From Sulfodiicoccus acidiphilus (GTDB taxonomy: Archaea; Thermoproteota; Thermoprotei_A; Sulfolobales; Sulfolobaceae), in assembly GCF_003967175.1 (NCBI RefSeq), contig NZ_AP018553.1, forward strand, positions 62,001 to 126,000: 64,000 bases of DNA. Direction: 5' to 3'. Within the stretch, counting starts at the first letter, position 1. The number at the start of each line of letters is the position of its first letter. Positions 33,797-41,040 of this stretch are shown in pieces. Position numbers and translations under genes: made by a program. The notes beneath the pieces were generated by a model, which saw nothing but the letters and a program-made list of their open reading frames with translations, was not told the DNA's origin and did no database searches.

Positions 33797-35152
33797 GTGG
33801 CTCTTTTGACGGCCTACGACGTCGTAGTGATCGGTAGTGGACCAGCCGGTTACATGGCTTCTTCACTTCTCTCTAGGGCAGGGAAGTCGGTCTTGGTAAT
33901 AGAGAGAGGACGCTTCGGCGGGGTGTGTGTCAACTTCGGTTGCGTACCAAGCATATTTCTTCACGACCTCACCTCCGTCATCTCGAGGTTTAAGGAAGTT
34001 GAAAATCAGTTCGGACTTGAGGGACAGTTGCGCTTGGGAAAATTCGTCCAGAGAATGAGGGAAATCAGAGATAGACTTTCCTCAGCTGGAGAGGAGTTAG
34101 TTAGGAACGCGGGTGCAGAGGTTATTTACGGCGAAGCTGAGCTTAAGGAGGACTACGTTCTTATCGACGGAAAGCCGGTGAAGTATGGCGCACTACTCGT
34201 GGCCACCGGATCTACACCAGATACTTCACTAGTCAAGGGAGGGGGTGTATACACTGAAGACCAGGTGGGGGAGATCGACACTCCACCTGAAACTATGATC
34301 GTGGTAGGTGGAGGTTACGCTGGGGTGGAGATAGCCCAGTTCTATGCTAGACTCGGCTCTAACGTTACTCTCGTTACTGAAGCAAGGTTACTGGGAAACC
34401 TAAGTCCGAGACTATCTGAAGCTATAAAGGAGTCGTTAATTTGGGATGGGGTAAATGTACGAGAAGGGGTCAAGGTTACTTCCGTGAAAGAGAAAGAAGT
34501 GGTGAGCGAGTCTGGCTCCCTCAAGGCAGACGTCGTTATTCTTGCTGCTGGAAGGAGACCTAGCGTCCCGCGAGGAACGGTAGGCTTGGGAGTGGTAGTA
34601 GACCAGCGCGGGATTCTCGTCAATGAGCAAATGAAGACAGAAAACCCGAGGATCTGGGCCGCGGGAGACGTAGTGTCAAAGTCAGGGCCTAAGAACGCAC
34701 ATACTGCCATGCATGAAGCAACTGTAGTTTATAGAAATATGATGGGTCAAAGGTGTTCAGTCGATTACAATGCCGTTCCAGAGCTTGTTTACACCGATCC
34801 TGAGGTCGGAAAGGTGGGAGAAGAACAGTCTGTCCGTGAATGGGCCTATTTCCCTCTTAACGTCACTACTAGGTCCATAATTACTGGATTTACAGAAGGA
34901 TTTGTTAGAATAGGCATAGACTCCTCTGGGAGAATCGTTTACGGGGAGGCAGTAGGTCACAACGTGGAAGAACTAATGAACGCCTTGACCATAGTTGTGA
35001 GAGCAAAGATGTCCTTAAGAGACTTCTCGTACACGGTCCTACTCCACCCTTCGCTGGGAGAGGCCCTCACTGGGGCTGCCAAGTCGTTCTTTGGGGAAGA
35101 TGTGGATATGCCGTTAAAACTCAATCGACTGCCCGCTAGAGATGATAAGTAG
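33797..35152 (+). CDS. Pyridine nucleotide-disulfide oxidoreductase
   Basis: The 451-residue class I flavoprotein has FAD-binding VVIGSGPAGYMASSLLSRAG, redox disulfide GGVCVNFGCVPSIFLHD, NAD(P)-binding VVGGGYAGVEIAQFYARLG, the second FAD motif WAAGDVVS and the C-terminal LLHPSLGEALTGAA with the His-Glu dyad of disulfide reductases. It probably starts at TTG near 33803-33805 or the GTG upstream. Paired with the DsrE-like gene, it could reduce protein persulfides or disulfides; this is inference. The 3' end overlaps the convergent hom gene by 39 nt. Confidence 0.85.
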   Translation: MALLTAYDVVVIGSGPAGYMASSLLSRAGKSVLVIERGRFGGVCVNFGCVPSIFLHDLTSVISRFKEVENQFGLEGQLRLGKFVQRMREIRDRLSSAGEELVRNAGAEVIYGEAELKEDYVLIDGKPVKYGALLVATGSTPDTSLVKGGGVYTEDQVGEIDTPPETMIVVGGGYAGVEIAQFYARLGSNVTLVTEARLLGNLSPRLSEAIKESLIWDGVNVREGVKVTSVKEKEVVSESGSLKADVVILAAGRRPSVPRGTVGLGVVVDQRGILVNEQMKTENPRIWAAGDVVSKSGPKNAHTAMHEATVVYRNMMGQRCSVDYNAVPELVYTDPEVGKVGEEQSVREWAYFPLNVTTRSIITGFTEGFVRIGIDSSGRIVYGEAVGHNVEELMNALTIVVRAKMSLRDFSYTVLLHPSLGEALTGAAKSFFGEDVDMPLKLNRLPARDDK

Positions 35153-36040
35153 GTCACTTAGAATTCCGTAGGCTGCCCTCTTTGGGCCTGCCCCAGGGCC
35201 GGAAATGAATATGTCTTGAATATCAGTACGAATTAGTAACCCGTTAGTGACACCGTCTACATGATAGAGGGGATCGTTCCGAGTCAGGGCTTCGACGGAA
35301 ACCCTAAGTTCAGACCTGGAAGCCTTAGCGACCAACTTCGGCTTCAGTCCTTCATTCCTCCATCTACCTACTTCAGAGAAGTCTATATGCTCTATTCCGG
35401 AGAACCGTACGTCTTTGATCGACTTTCTACATCCAAAATACACATTCGCTAATATGGTTAATTTGGCAGCGGAGTCGAAACCATTTACATCCAAGGTGGG
35501 ATCTGGTTCCGCAAATCCCTGCTCTTGAGCTTCCTTTAATGCCTGGTCGAAGCTTAATCCATCATGCATTTTGGAGAGAATGTAGTTAGTGGTACCGTTA
35601 AGGATTCCCCTTAATTCATATACCTTCAAGGCTGGCAACACCCTCCTAAGGTTAACGGAGGGCACACCACTCATGACTGTTGCTTGAAACCCCAGCGAGG
35701 CCTTCCTTTTCCTAGCCTCATCTAAAATCTCCCCGAATTTGAGTGCCAATGGGGCCTTATTCGCGGTTATTACGTGGATTCCTCTCTTGAAGGCCTCCAG
35801 GTAGGCTGATACGGAGGGTTCTCCATTAACGTAGTTTGGAGACGAAACGTCAACTAATACGTCTGGAGAGAGTTGTTCTAGGCCCTTCTCGATTTCAACG
35901 GCCTTTTCCTCACCCCCTAATGGGGCGACTAGTCCTCCTCTCTTGAAAGCCCCCACCACTTTCACGTTCAATTGGTTCTCTCTTAGGAGCTCCACGAAGG
36001 CCTTTCCCACGTTTCCATATCCTAACAACAACACTTTCAA
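35114..36040 (-). CDS. hom: Homoserine dehydrogenase
   Basis: The 308-residue protein has the NAD(P)-binding LLGYGNVGKAFVELL, the HITANKAPLAL segment, and the catalytic signature VYELRGILNGTTNYILSKM followed by GFAEPDPTLDVNGFDSAAKL. There is no aspartokinase or ACT domain, so this is the monofunctional archaeal form. It reduces aspartate semialdehyde to homoserine for Thr and Met synthesis. It starts at ATG 36038-36040 and overlaps the B3/4 gene by 4 nt. Confidence 0.92.
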   Translation of the reverse strand: MKVLLLGYGNVGKAFVELLRENQLNVKVVGAFKRGGLVAPLGGEEKAVEIEKGLEQLSPDVLVDVSSPNYVNGEPSVSAYLEAFKRGIHVITANKAPLALKFGEILDEARKRKASLGFQATVMSGVPSVNLRRVLPALKVYELRGILNGTTNYILSKMHDGLSFDQALKEAQEQGFAEPDPTLDVNGFDSAAKLTILANVYFGCRKSIKDVRFSGIEHIDFSEVGRWRNEGLKPKLVAKASRSELRVSVEALTRNDPLYHVDGVTNGLLIRTDIQDIFISGPGAGPKRAAYGILSDLLIISSGQSIEF

Positions 36041-36690
36041 ATAACAACCACCTCCTTCCCCGAGGCTCCACAGTACTTCTCCAAGTAATAGAGGGTTAAC
36101 TTGATTGCTTCTAGAAGTAACTCCCGAGGTACATTAGGAACTCCTGCCGCTACTATTAGTAATTTGGTCGTGGATTGAGATATAGCTGTGAGCCTCGAGT
36201 CACGATGAGGGAATACATGCATCACTTTTTCGTCATCCCTCATAATCGGTATGCCGCTGCTGAGGCTATCTACGTTTCCACCAATGGGGTGAAAGGACTC
36301 TCCCCCTCTGGAGACAGTTATTCGCGGGGTCCCCTTTACTTTGTCTAGATCGTAGAGTCCTATTGGAACTAAAGTCCTCACACTGGCCAAGTTTCCTGAG
36401 TCAACGACATTATTTATAAAAGGAAAATCCCTGCCATTAATTAGTCTCCTGCGCAAGGCCTCGCCGCTTGGTCTGACTTTAGTAGGATCTAGACCTATCC
36501 TCCAATAGAACTCCCTGTAGGCCCTCACTACTGGGTTTCTTGTAAGGTCCTCTCCCTTAATCTCCTCCTTGATCGACTCGACTTCTCTTCTCAACTCCTC
36601 CGGTGACTGTTCAACCTTTACCTTTTCAGCCGAGGACGTTGCGACGAATATTCCGAGTCTCCTACAATCCTCTTCTACTTCGATCGTCAC
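36037..36690 (-). CDS. B3/4 domain protein (PheRS editing-domain-like)
   Basis: The 217-residue protein shows a B3/4 fold related to the editing domain of PheRS beta: RRLINGRDFPFINNVVDSGN, TPRITVSRGGESFHPIGGNV and AAGVPNVPRELLLEA. Free-standing members are thought to hydrolyse mischarged tRNA or act on small amino-acid derivatives. I chose GTG at 36690, because the longer open frame up to 36867 would overlap the DUF1641 gene and its first 59 residues are not family-like. It ends in a 4-nt overlap with hom. Confidence 0.8.
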   Translation of the reverse strand: MTIEVEEDCRRLGIFVATSSAEKVKVEQSPEELRREVESIKEEIKGEDLTRNPVVRAYREFYWRIGLDPTKVRPSGEALRRRLINGRDFPFINNVVDSGNLASVRTLVPIGLYDLDKVKGTPRITVSRGGESFHPIGGNVDSLSSGIPIMRDDEKVMHVFPHRDSRLTAISQSTTKLLIVAAGVPNVPRELLLEAIKLTLYYLEKYCGASGKEVVVI

Positions 36691-36728
36691 ATGTAAATAA
36701 TAGTCCAATTGGACGTAAAAGCTAACTC

Positions 36729-37535
36729 CTACTGTCTGAAACTCCTTCCTAATGCTTCCGCGAACGAGAGCATGAGTCCTAGTGCATAGGCCACGTCGGG
36801 GTTTCTTCCGGCCGTGAGTAGACCGAAAGTACCGACAGGTTTCGCGTTTGGTGCATTCTTGATCCATTCCCTGAGCGCCCTGGCTAACTTCTCCAACAAC
36901 ATGCTCAAGCTCCCCGTCACTTCGGGTGTACCTAACACATCTAACAGTTTCACTAGGTTATCCCAAGAACCGTTGGCCTGCATTTCAGCGAACTTCCCGA
37001 GCAGAGTGAAGAGGGAGTCCCAGTTTATCTGATTTATTGACTTCAATACGGCCGGTTCACTGAACTTCCTCATTAGTGGCGTTACACCGTTGAGAGCCCC
37101 TAGCAGTCCTTCCCAGTCAACCTTCTCCATCGATTTCACCATCTCCTCTTTCCCCAGCTTAGACAGGAGCGGGGAGAGAGAGGACATCCCCTGCAGAAGT
37201 GCACCTATATCCATTTCTTGGATCGCAGTTAGCGTTCTTTCATCTGTCATTTTCTCCAGAATAGGATAGAACGCTTGCAATTTCCCCATTTGATCCATTC
37301 CTATACTTACTAGAGTATTTATGAGGTCTGCCTTCTGTACGGCTTCGTAAAGCGACATTCCCTGCTCTAACAAGTTCGATATTTGATCTAAATACCCTTT
37401 TTTCTCCCAGTCATTAACTCTTTCCATCAATTTTTCCAGCGTAGGAAGAGAGTCCATCAGTTTAGTCAACGCTATTAGTGTGGAAGGTTGCAATAACTTA
37501 TCTAACGGATCCTCCACGGTTAATTCCTGAGTCAA
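36729..37535 (-). CDS. DUF1641 family protein
   Basis: The 268-residue, nearly all-helical protein repeats short motifs such as LLSKLGKEEMVKSMEKVDWE and LLGKFAEMQANGSWDNLVKL, and ends with the DUF1641 signature PVGTFGLLTAGRNPDVAYAL followed by GLMLSFAEALG. In Sulfolobales, DUF1641 genes often accompany formate dehydrogenase-like or other membrane oxidoreductases; no such gene is seen here. Its role is unknown. It lies 38 nt upstream of the B3/4 gene on the same strand. Confidence 0.85.
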   Translation of the reverse strand: MTQELTVEDPLDKLLQPSTLIALTKLMDSLPTLEKLMERVNDWEKKGYLDQISNLLEQGMSLYEAVQKADLINTLVSIGMDQMGKLQAFYPILEKMTDERTLTAIQEMDIGALLQGMSSLSPLLSKLGKEEMVKSMEKVDWEGLLGALNGVTPLMRKFSEPAVLKSINQINWDSLFTLLGKFAEMQANGSWDNLVKLLDVLGTPEVTGSLSMLLEKLARALREWIKNAPNAKPVGTFGLLTAGRNPDVAYALGLMLSFAEALGRSFRQ

Positions 37536-37586
37536 CCCGATTCCCCACCGAGACTTTAAATTTTAGACATTTAAACGTTTCAATGA

Positions 37587-37907
37587 ATGCGGCGCAAAGT
37601 AGTCGTCTCACCTTCGGCTTACCGAGATATAGAGGAATTAGCTGAAGACTCAGCCTATGAGTTGATCGTAACCACCACCGGCCTGAGTTACGCTATGAGG
37701 AACGGTTTACCCATAAACTACATTCTAGATACATGCTCTATCAGATCTTTCGGACACAAGGTCCCTCCCATGGAGGGTCTTCCCGTACATGAGTGGGAGG
37801 CCCTGTTGCTGGCACGAGATTTGAATGCCCTTCTACTTACGAAGGATTCCAAAGCCGCCGAAGAGGCCGTGAAGTTAGGTGTTGAATTGATGCAGAGGAG
37901 GACCTAG
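37587..37907 (+). CDS. Small PIN-like protein lacking the first Asp
   Basis: The 106-residue protein ends with a PIN-like pattern, HEWEALLLARDLNALLLTKD followed by SKAAEEAVKLGVEL, where the two acidic residues match the second and third PIN positions. The N-terminal strand reads KVVVSPSAYRDIEEL, where a PIN nuclease would have an Asp in place of the first Ser. It may thus be an inactive PIN relative or a distinct family. A TATA-like TTTAAA at about 37556-37562 precedes the ATG. The neighbours do not suggest an antitoxin. Confidence 0.55.
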   Translation: MRRKVVVSPSAYRDIEELAEDSAYELIVTTTGLSYAMRNGLPINYILDTCSIRSFGHKVPPMEGLPVHEWEALLLARDLNALLLTKDSKAAEEAVKLGVELMQRRT

Positions 37908-37973
37908 CGACATGCTAGCTCTTCCACTTTCTTTAAACCATAGTTTAAATTTGGACAACCCTCCATTATCTTA

Positions 37974-38837
37974 ATGCCGGCAGTGAGAGCAAGACTCCAG
38001 AGCTACGCTAAGCTCAGTAAACCTAGAATAGTTGCACTGCTAGATCTAGCGGCCGTTGCTGGAGCACTGTTGGCCTATGAGAGAGGTCTATTCAACGTTG
38101 TCGCATTTCTCTCCATGTTAGTTGGAGGAAGTTTAGCCTCAATAGGAGCAAGTATGATAAATGAGAGCCTCGAGGCCGACAGAGATAAATTAATGAGTAG
38201 AACCTCTTGGCGTCCAACTGCCACTGGTGGAGTTGGCACTAAGGAAGCAGCGTTGCTGGGATCCTCGTTAGTTGGAGTCGGAACTTCGTTAGGTCTCTTA
38301 GCTAATACCTTGACTGCGGTCTTCATTCTCTTAGGAGCGTTAATTTATGTTGTAGTTTACACTATACTCTTAAAGCCAAGGACTTATTGGAACATAGTCA
38401 TAGGAGGCTTCGCCGGTAGCGCGGCGGCGTGGGCTGGTTACGCCTCACTAACAGGAAAATTCGACCTCGCCTCCTTTCTACTAGGCTTCCTAATTTTCAT
38501 GTGGACCCCGGGACACTTTTGGTCTCTAGCCCTCAAATATAGAGAAGACTATGCGAGGGCCGGGATCCCGATGCTCTCCGTGGTGACCAACGAGAGGAAC
38601 ACAGTCTTAGGAATAGCTATCTCTAACTTCCTTATGATCCCCTTCGCGTTACTTCTTTCTATCTATCTCGGTCTGGTCTATTTGATTGCGACTGCTCTGG
38701 TAAGTGCGGCCCTCTCATACTTCACTGTTAGGTTAGTACGAAATCCGACTGCAGACGAAGCTTGGAAATCTTTTAAGTTTTCCTCACCATATTTGGCCAT
38801 AATTCTCATGACTATTATATTAGTGAAAACAATTTAG
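37974..38837 (+). CDS. ctaB: Heme O synthase (protoheme IX farnesyltransferase)
   Basis: The 287-residue UbiA-superfamily membrane protein has about nine hydrophobic segments. The prenyl-diphosphate-binding acidic motif is [20 protein letters not shown] (NxxxDxxxxD), with the second acidic region at [17 protein letters not shown] and [14 protein letters not shown], both characteristic of CtaB. It attaches the farnesyl(ethyl) group to heme B, giving heme O for terminal oxidases. A siroheme decarboxylase-like gene at the left of the window would supply upstream heme steps. Confidence 0.92.
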   Translation: MPAVRARLQSYAKLSKPRIVALLDLAAVAGALLAYERGLFNVVAFLSMLVGGSLASIGASMINESLEADRDKLMSRTSWRPTATGGVGTKEAALLGSSLVGVGTSLGLLANTLTAVFILLGALIYVVVYTILLKPRTYWNIVIGGFAGSAAAWAGYASLTGKFDLASFLLGFLIFMWTPGHFWSLALKYREDYARAGIPMLSVVTNERNTVLGIAISNFLMIPFALLLSIYLGLVYLIATALVSAALSYFTVRLVRNPTADEAWKSFKFSSPYLAIILMTIILVKTI

Positions 38838-38939
38838 GCTTCATAGGTCAATGTGAGAGCCTCACAATTTCCATTTGATCGGAGTGATAAATTTAGACAA
38901 ACTGCAATATCGCTACTGTTTTGTTTATACGACCAGTTT

Positions 38940-38964
38940 TTAAAAAGTTACAAAAACTTTTTAA
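38940..38964. promoter_or_regulatory. Perfect 10-bp palindrome at the AbrB-family promoter
   Basis: TTAAAAAGTT-ACAAA-AACTTTTTAA is a perfect inverted repeat. Its right half contains the TATA-like ACTTTTTAA, about 33-40 nt before the GTG start at 38997. It could be an operator for autoregulation, since AbrB/MazE proteins bind AT-rich inverted repeats. A hairpin terminator for ctaB is the alternative, but the stem is AT-only. Confidence 0.45.
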
Positions 38965-38996
38965 CCCTTGACTATAATTCCTCAACAGGTGATTGC

Positions 38997-39170
38997 GTGG
39001 CTAGGACGGAGGAGATCGTGAAGGTCTCCCGGAACTATCAGATCACGATCCCATCCAAGATAAGACAAAAGTTTAAGATAACTGAGGGGGAGCTAGTTAA
39101 AGTTGTCTATGACGACAATGAGAACGTTGTAAAGATCGAGCCCGTCAGGGAACTATGGAAAGGGCAATGA
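38997..39170 (+). CDS. AbrB/MazE-type SpoVT domain protein
   Basis: The 57-residue protein consists of one swapped-hairpin AbrB domain: VKVSRNYQITIPSKIRQKF followed by ITEGELVKVVYDDNENVVKI. I chose GTG at 38997, preceded by AGGTGAT at 38988-38994. A frame open further upstream to 38853 would add 48 non-family residues through the AT-rich promoter palindrome. It may be an antitoxin or a stand-alone regulator; no toxin partner is evident beside it. It converges with the winged-helix gene, with 1 nt between the stops. Confidence 0.85.
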   Translation: MARTEEIVKVSRNYQITIPSKIRQKFKITEGELVKVVYDDNENVVKIEPVRELWKGQ

Positions 39171-39171
39171 T

Positions 39172-39435
39172 TTAGGCCTCCTCCTGATCTACTACCACAG
39201 TGATGGTTACATTAGATCCCTTCTCTAGAGCTTGTAGAATCTCCAGTCCTTTATCGGTTAGTTTAAAGACTTTGTGAGAGCCCTTGGAGTATATCTGCCT
39301 TATTAGGCCGAGCCCTTCTAGTACATGGAATACGGCTAGAACCTCGTACCTCGGAAGGCCAGTTTTGACAACTACGTCTCCAGGATTAAGAGCCCCATCT
39401 CTTATCGCACTTAGTACGGACTTTATCTCCTCCAT
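39172..39435 (-). CDS. Small winged-helix protein
   Basis: The 87-residue protein is a single winged helix: IKSVLSAIRDGALNPGDVVV, then LPRYEVLAVFHVLEGLGLIR (recognition helix) and the wing SKGSHKVFKLTDKGLEIL. The ALNPGDVVVKTGL segment is unusual for MarR/PadR proteins; I do not assign a subfamily. It is probably a small transcriptional regulator. It lies tail-to-tail with the AbrB-family gene. Confidence 0.75.
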   Translation of the reverse strand: MEEIKSVLSAIRDGALNPGDVVVKTGLPRYEVLAVFHVLEGLGLIRQIYSKGSHKVFKLTDKGLEILQALEKGSNVTITVVVDQEEA

Positions 39436-39794
39436 CTCAGAAGTCTCGATTAGGGTGTTTTCCTTTTAAGGGTGGGGGTTAGTAGCTTCTACTCTAAGGC
39501 TAAAGAGCAGTTGATTTCCCGACAACCTTAGGTTCCCTCATTGAAAGTCCATTGTTTTCCATGGTCTATTCTAGCCACGTCCCTTGGCATAATTGACAGG
39601 AATTGCCTTCGACCTGAAAAATAGAGATATCCACACCCCGTTATAAACAATTTTCTATGAGTTATTGAACTTGTCTACAGGTCGTCAATTGAATTTGAAG
39701 ACCTAGTAGACCCTCGAATTTGTTGAGGCTCTACTGGCCACCCTCCCACACACTTTTTAAACGGGAAGAACTCCCTAACTCACGGGTCGTCTCA
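39436..39794. other. Intergenic region with promoter of the next gene
   Basis: There is no gene in about 360 nt. A TATA box with the Sulfolobales pattern (CACTTTTTAAACG at about 39750-39762) sits about 35 nt before the ATG at 39795. In-frame codons extend upstream to 39720 but include this TATA box, so I regard them as untranslated. The rest shows nothing I can name. Confidence 0.5.
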
Positions 39795-40103
39795 ATGAAT
39801 GTCAAGAAGCTTATCCTTGTAACTTCTAGCGGACATCCCTTAGATAAAGTTTTCAGAGAAGTTACAGAGGAGGTCTCCAAGGAACTAGGAATAGAAAATG
39901 AGGTTAGACAGGAGGACTACGCTTTCCTCTCAGACTTTGGTGAGAAGGATGACCTAGGCATGTCTTGGGTACCTCAACTCTTGGCACAGAAAACCGATGG
40001 TCAGGTAGTTCCAATCCTGACGCAGTTCCCTCTAGATGAGAAGTTCAAACCAGACAAGGCCAAGGGAAGAGAGGAAACCATAAGGAAGATTAAAAACCTC
40101 TAG
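39795..40103 (+). CDS. Conserved hypothetical protein, 102 residues
   Basis: The protein starts MNVKKLILVTSSGHPLDKVF and continues with a helix (FREVTEEVSKELGIENEVRQ), then LGMSWVPQLLAQKTDGQVVP and ILTQFPL. The alternating strand-helix pattern, with an N-terminal TSSGHP loop, suggests a small Rossmann-like or thioredoxin-like alpha/beta domain. I do not recognise it. The gene stands 23 nt upstream of the aKMT gene and is probably co-transcribed with it. Confidence 0.75.
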   Translation: MNVKKLILVTSSGHPLDKVFREVTEEVSKELGIENEVRQEDYAFLSDFGEKDDLGMSWVPQLLAQKTDGQVVPILTQFPLDEKFKPDKAKGREETIRKIKNL

Positions 40104-40126
40104 GTTGAACTAACTCGAGGAGAAGC

Positions 40127-40612
40127 TTGAGCTACATTCCACACGTACCTTACGTTCCTACCCCTGAGAGGGTAGTGAAGCAAATGTTAGAGATAGCTAA
40201 GGTCAGTCCAGGCGACGTTGTCTACGACTTAGGCTGCGGTGACGGTAGGGTAGTAGTTACTGCAGCTAAGGACTTCAATGTAAAGAAGGCGGTAGGAGTG
40301 GAGATCAACGACGAAAGGATCAGAGAAGTTCAGGATAACATAAAGAAGAACGGTGTAGAGGGAAGGGTGCAAGTGATCAAGGGGAACTTCTTCGAAGTTG
40401 ACGTTTCGGAAGCTACAGTGGTTACCATGTTCCTTCTGACCAATGTAAACGAGATGTTAAGGCCTAAACTAGAGAAGGAGTTGAGGCCTGGTACTAGAGT
40501 AATCTCTCACGAGTTTGAGATGCGTGGATGGACTCCCAAGCAGGTAGTTAGGGTTGAAGACGGTAACATGACTCACACCGTTTATCTTTATGTTATAGGT
40601 GAAAATAAGTGA
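40127..40612 (+). CDS. Protein-lysine methyltransferase aKMT4
   Basis: The 161-residue SAM-dependent methyltransferase closely follows the Sulfolobus aKMT pattern: SYIPHVPYVPTPERVVKQML, motif I VVYDLGCGDGRVVVTAAKDF, GVEINDERIREVQDNIKKNG and IKGNFFEVDVSEATVVTMFL. aKMT is a broad-specificity Dot1-like enzyme that methylates surface lysines of many proteins, including Cren7 and Sso7-type chromatin proteins and the replicative helicase. The start is TTG at 40127. The stop overlaps the following GTG by 4 nt, linking it to the acidic-tailed protein. Confidence 0.88.
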   Translation: MSYIPHVPYVPTPERVVKQMLEIAKVSPGDVVYDLGCGDGRVVVTAAKDFNVKKAVGVEINDERIREVQDNIKKNGVEGRVQVIKGNFFEVDVSEATVVTMFLLTNVNEMLRPKLEKELRPGTRVISHEFEMRGWTPKQVVRVEDGNMTHTVYLYVIGENK

Positions 40613-41040
40613 AGATTTTGCTTTTGAAAAGTGAGAGAGGAAGAGTGACTTCAGAACAATTGATGGAAGGTGAGCTCAGGGCCGCTGTTACATCTGTAGC
40701 TAAGAAGGCATTAGAGGAGTGGGATGTGGATAAGTCGGATTTCGTTATATTGAAGGACGTTCACGAAATAAGGAAGAAGCTTCCTCTCTCCCCCTCACTC
40801 TATGAAGTGATAAGTAAATACCTTAAAGGAAAGGAACAGGGAGAAGCCCTAGCTGAGGTCCCAGTGTACATAATAAGTTTCGATAATGACTGGGAGGAAG
40901 AGGACTTCAAGGACAGAAGTGTATATCTGATCGCGCCGTATTTAGACGAGGAGTCTAAAAACGAGATGAAAGAGTATGCGGAAGAGTTGACTATCGAGGA
41001 GACTGAAGAGACTGACGAGGATCAGGAGTCTGAGGAGTGA
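40609..41040 (+). CDS. Acidic-tailed archaeal protein (possible DUF2286)
   Basis: The 143-residue protein has an N-terminal alpha/beta domain ([20 protein letters not shown], then [19 protein letters not shown]) and a C-terminal tail rich in Glu/Asp ([18 protein letters not shown]). I suspect the DUF2286 family of crenarchaeal proteins but am not certain. The GTG start overlaps the aKMT stop. The acidic tail is encoded by DNA that also encodes the end of polB1 on the other strand (50-bp overlap). Confidence 0.65.
   Translation: MKILLLKSERGRVTSEQLMEGELRAAVTSVAKKALEEWDVDKSDFVILKDVHEIRKKLPLSPSLYEVISKYLKGKEQGEALAEVPVYIISFDNDWEEEDFKDRSVYLIAPYLDEESKNEMKEYAEELTIEETEETDEDQESEE

Noticed and set aside
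38853-38996. 48-codon N-terminal extension of the AbrB-family gene
   Set aside because: It spans the promoter palindrome, has no AbrB likeness, and a GGTGAT site precedes the GTG at 38997.
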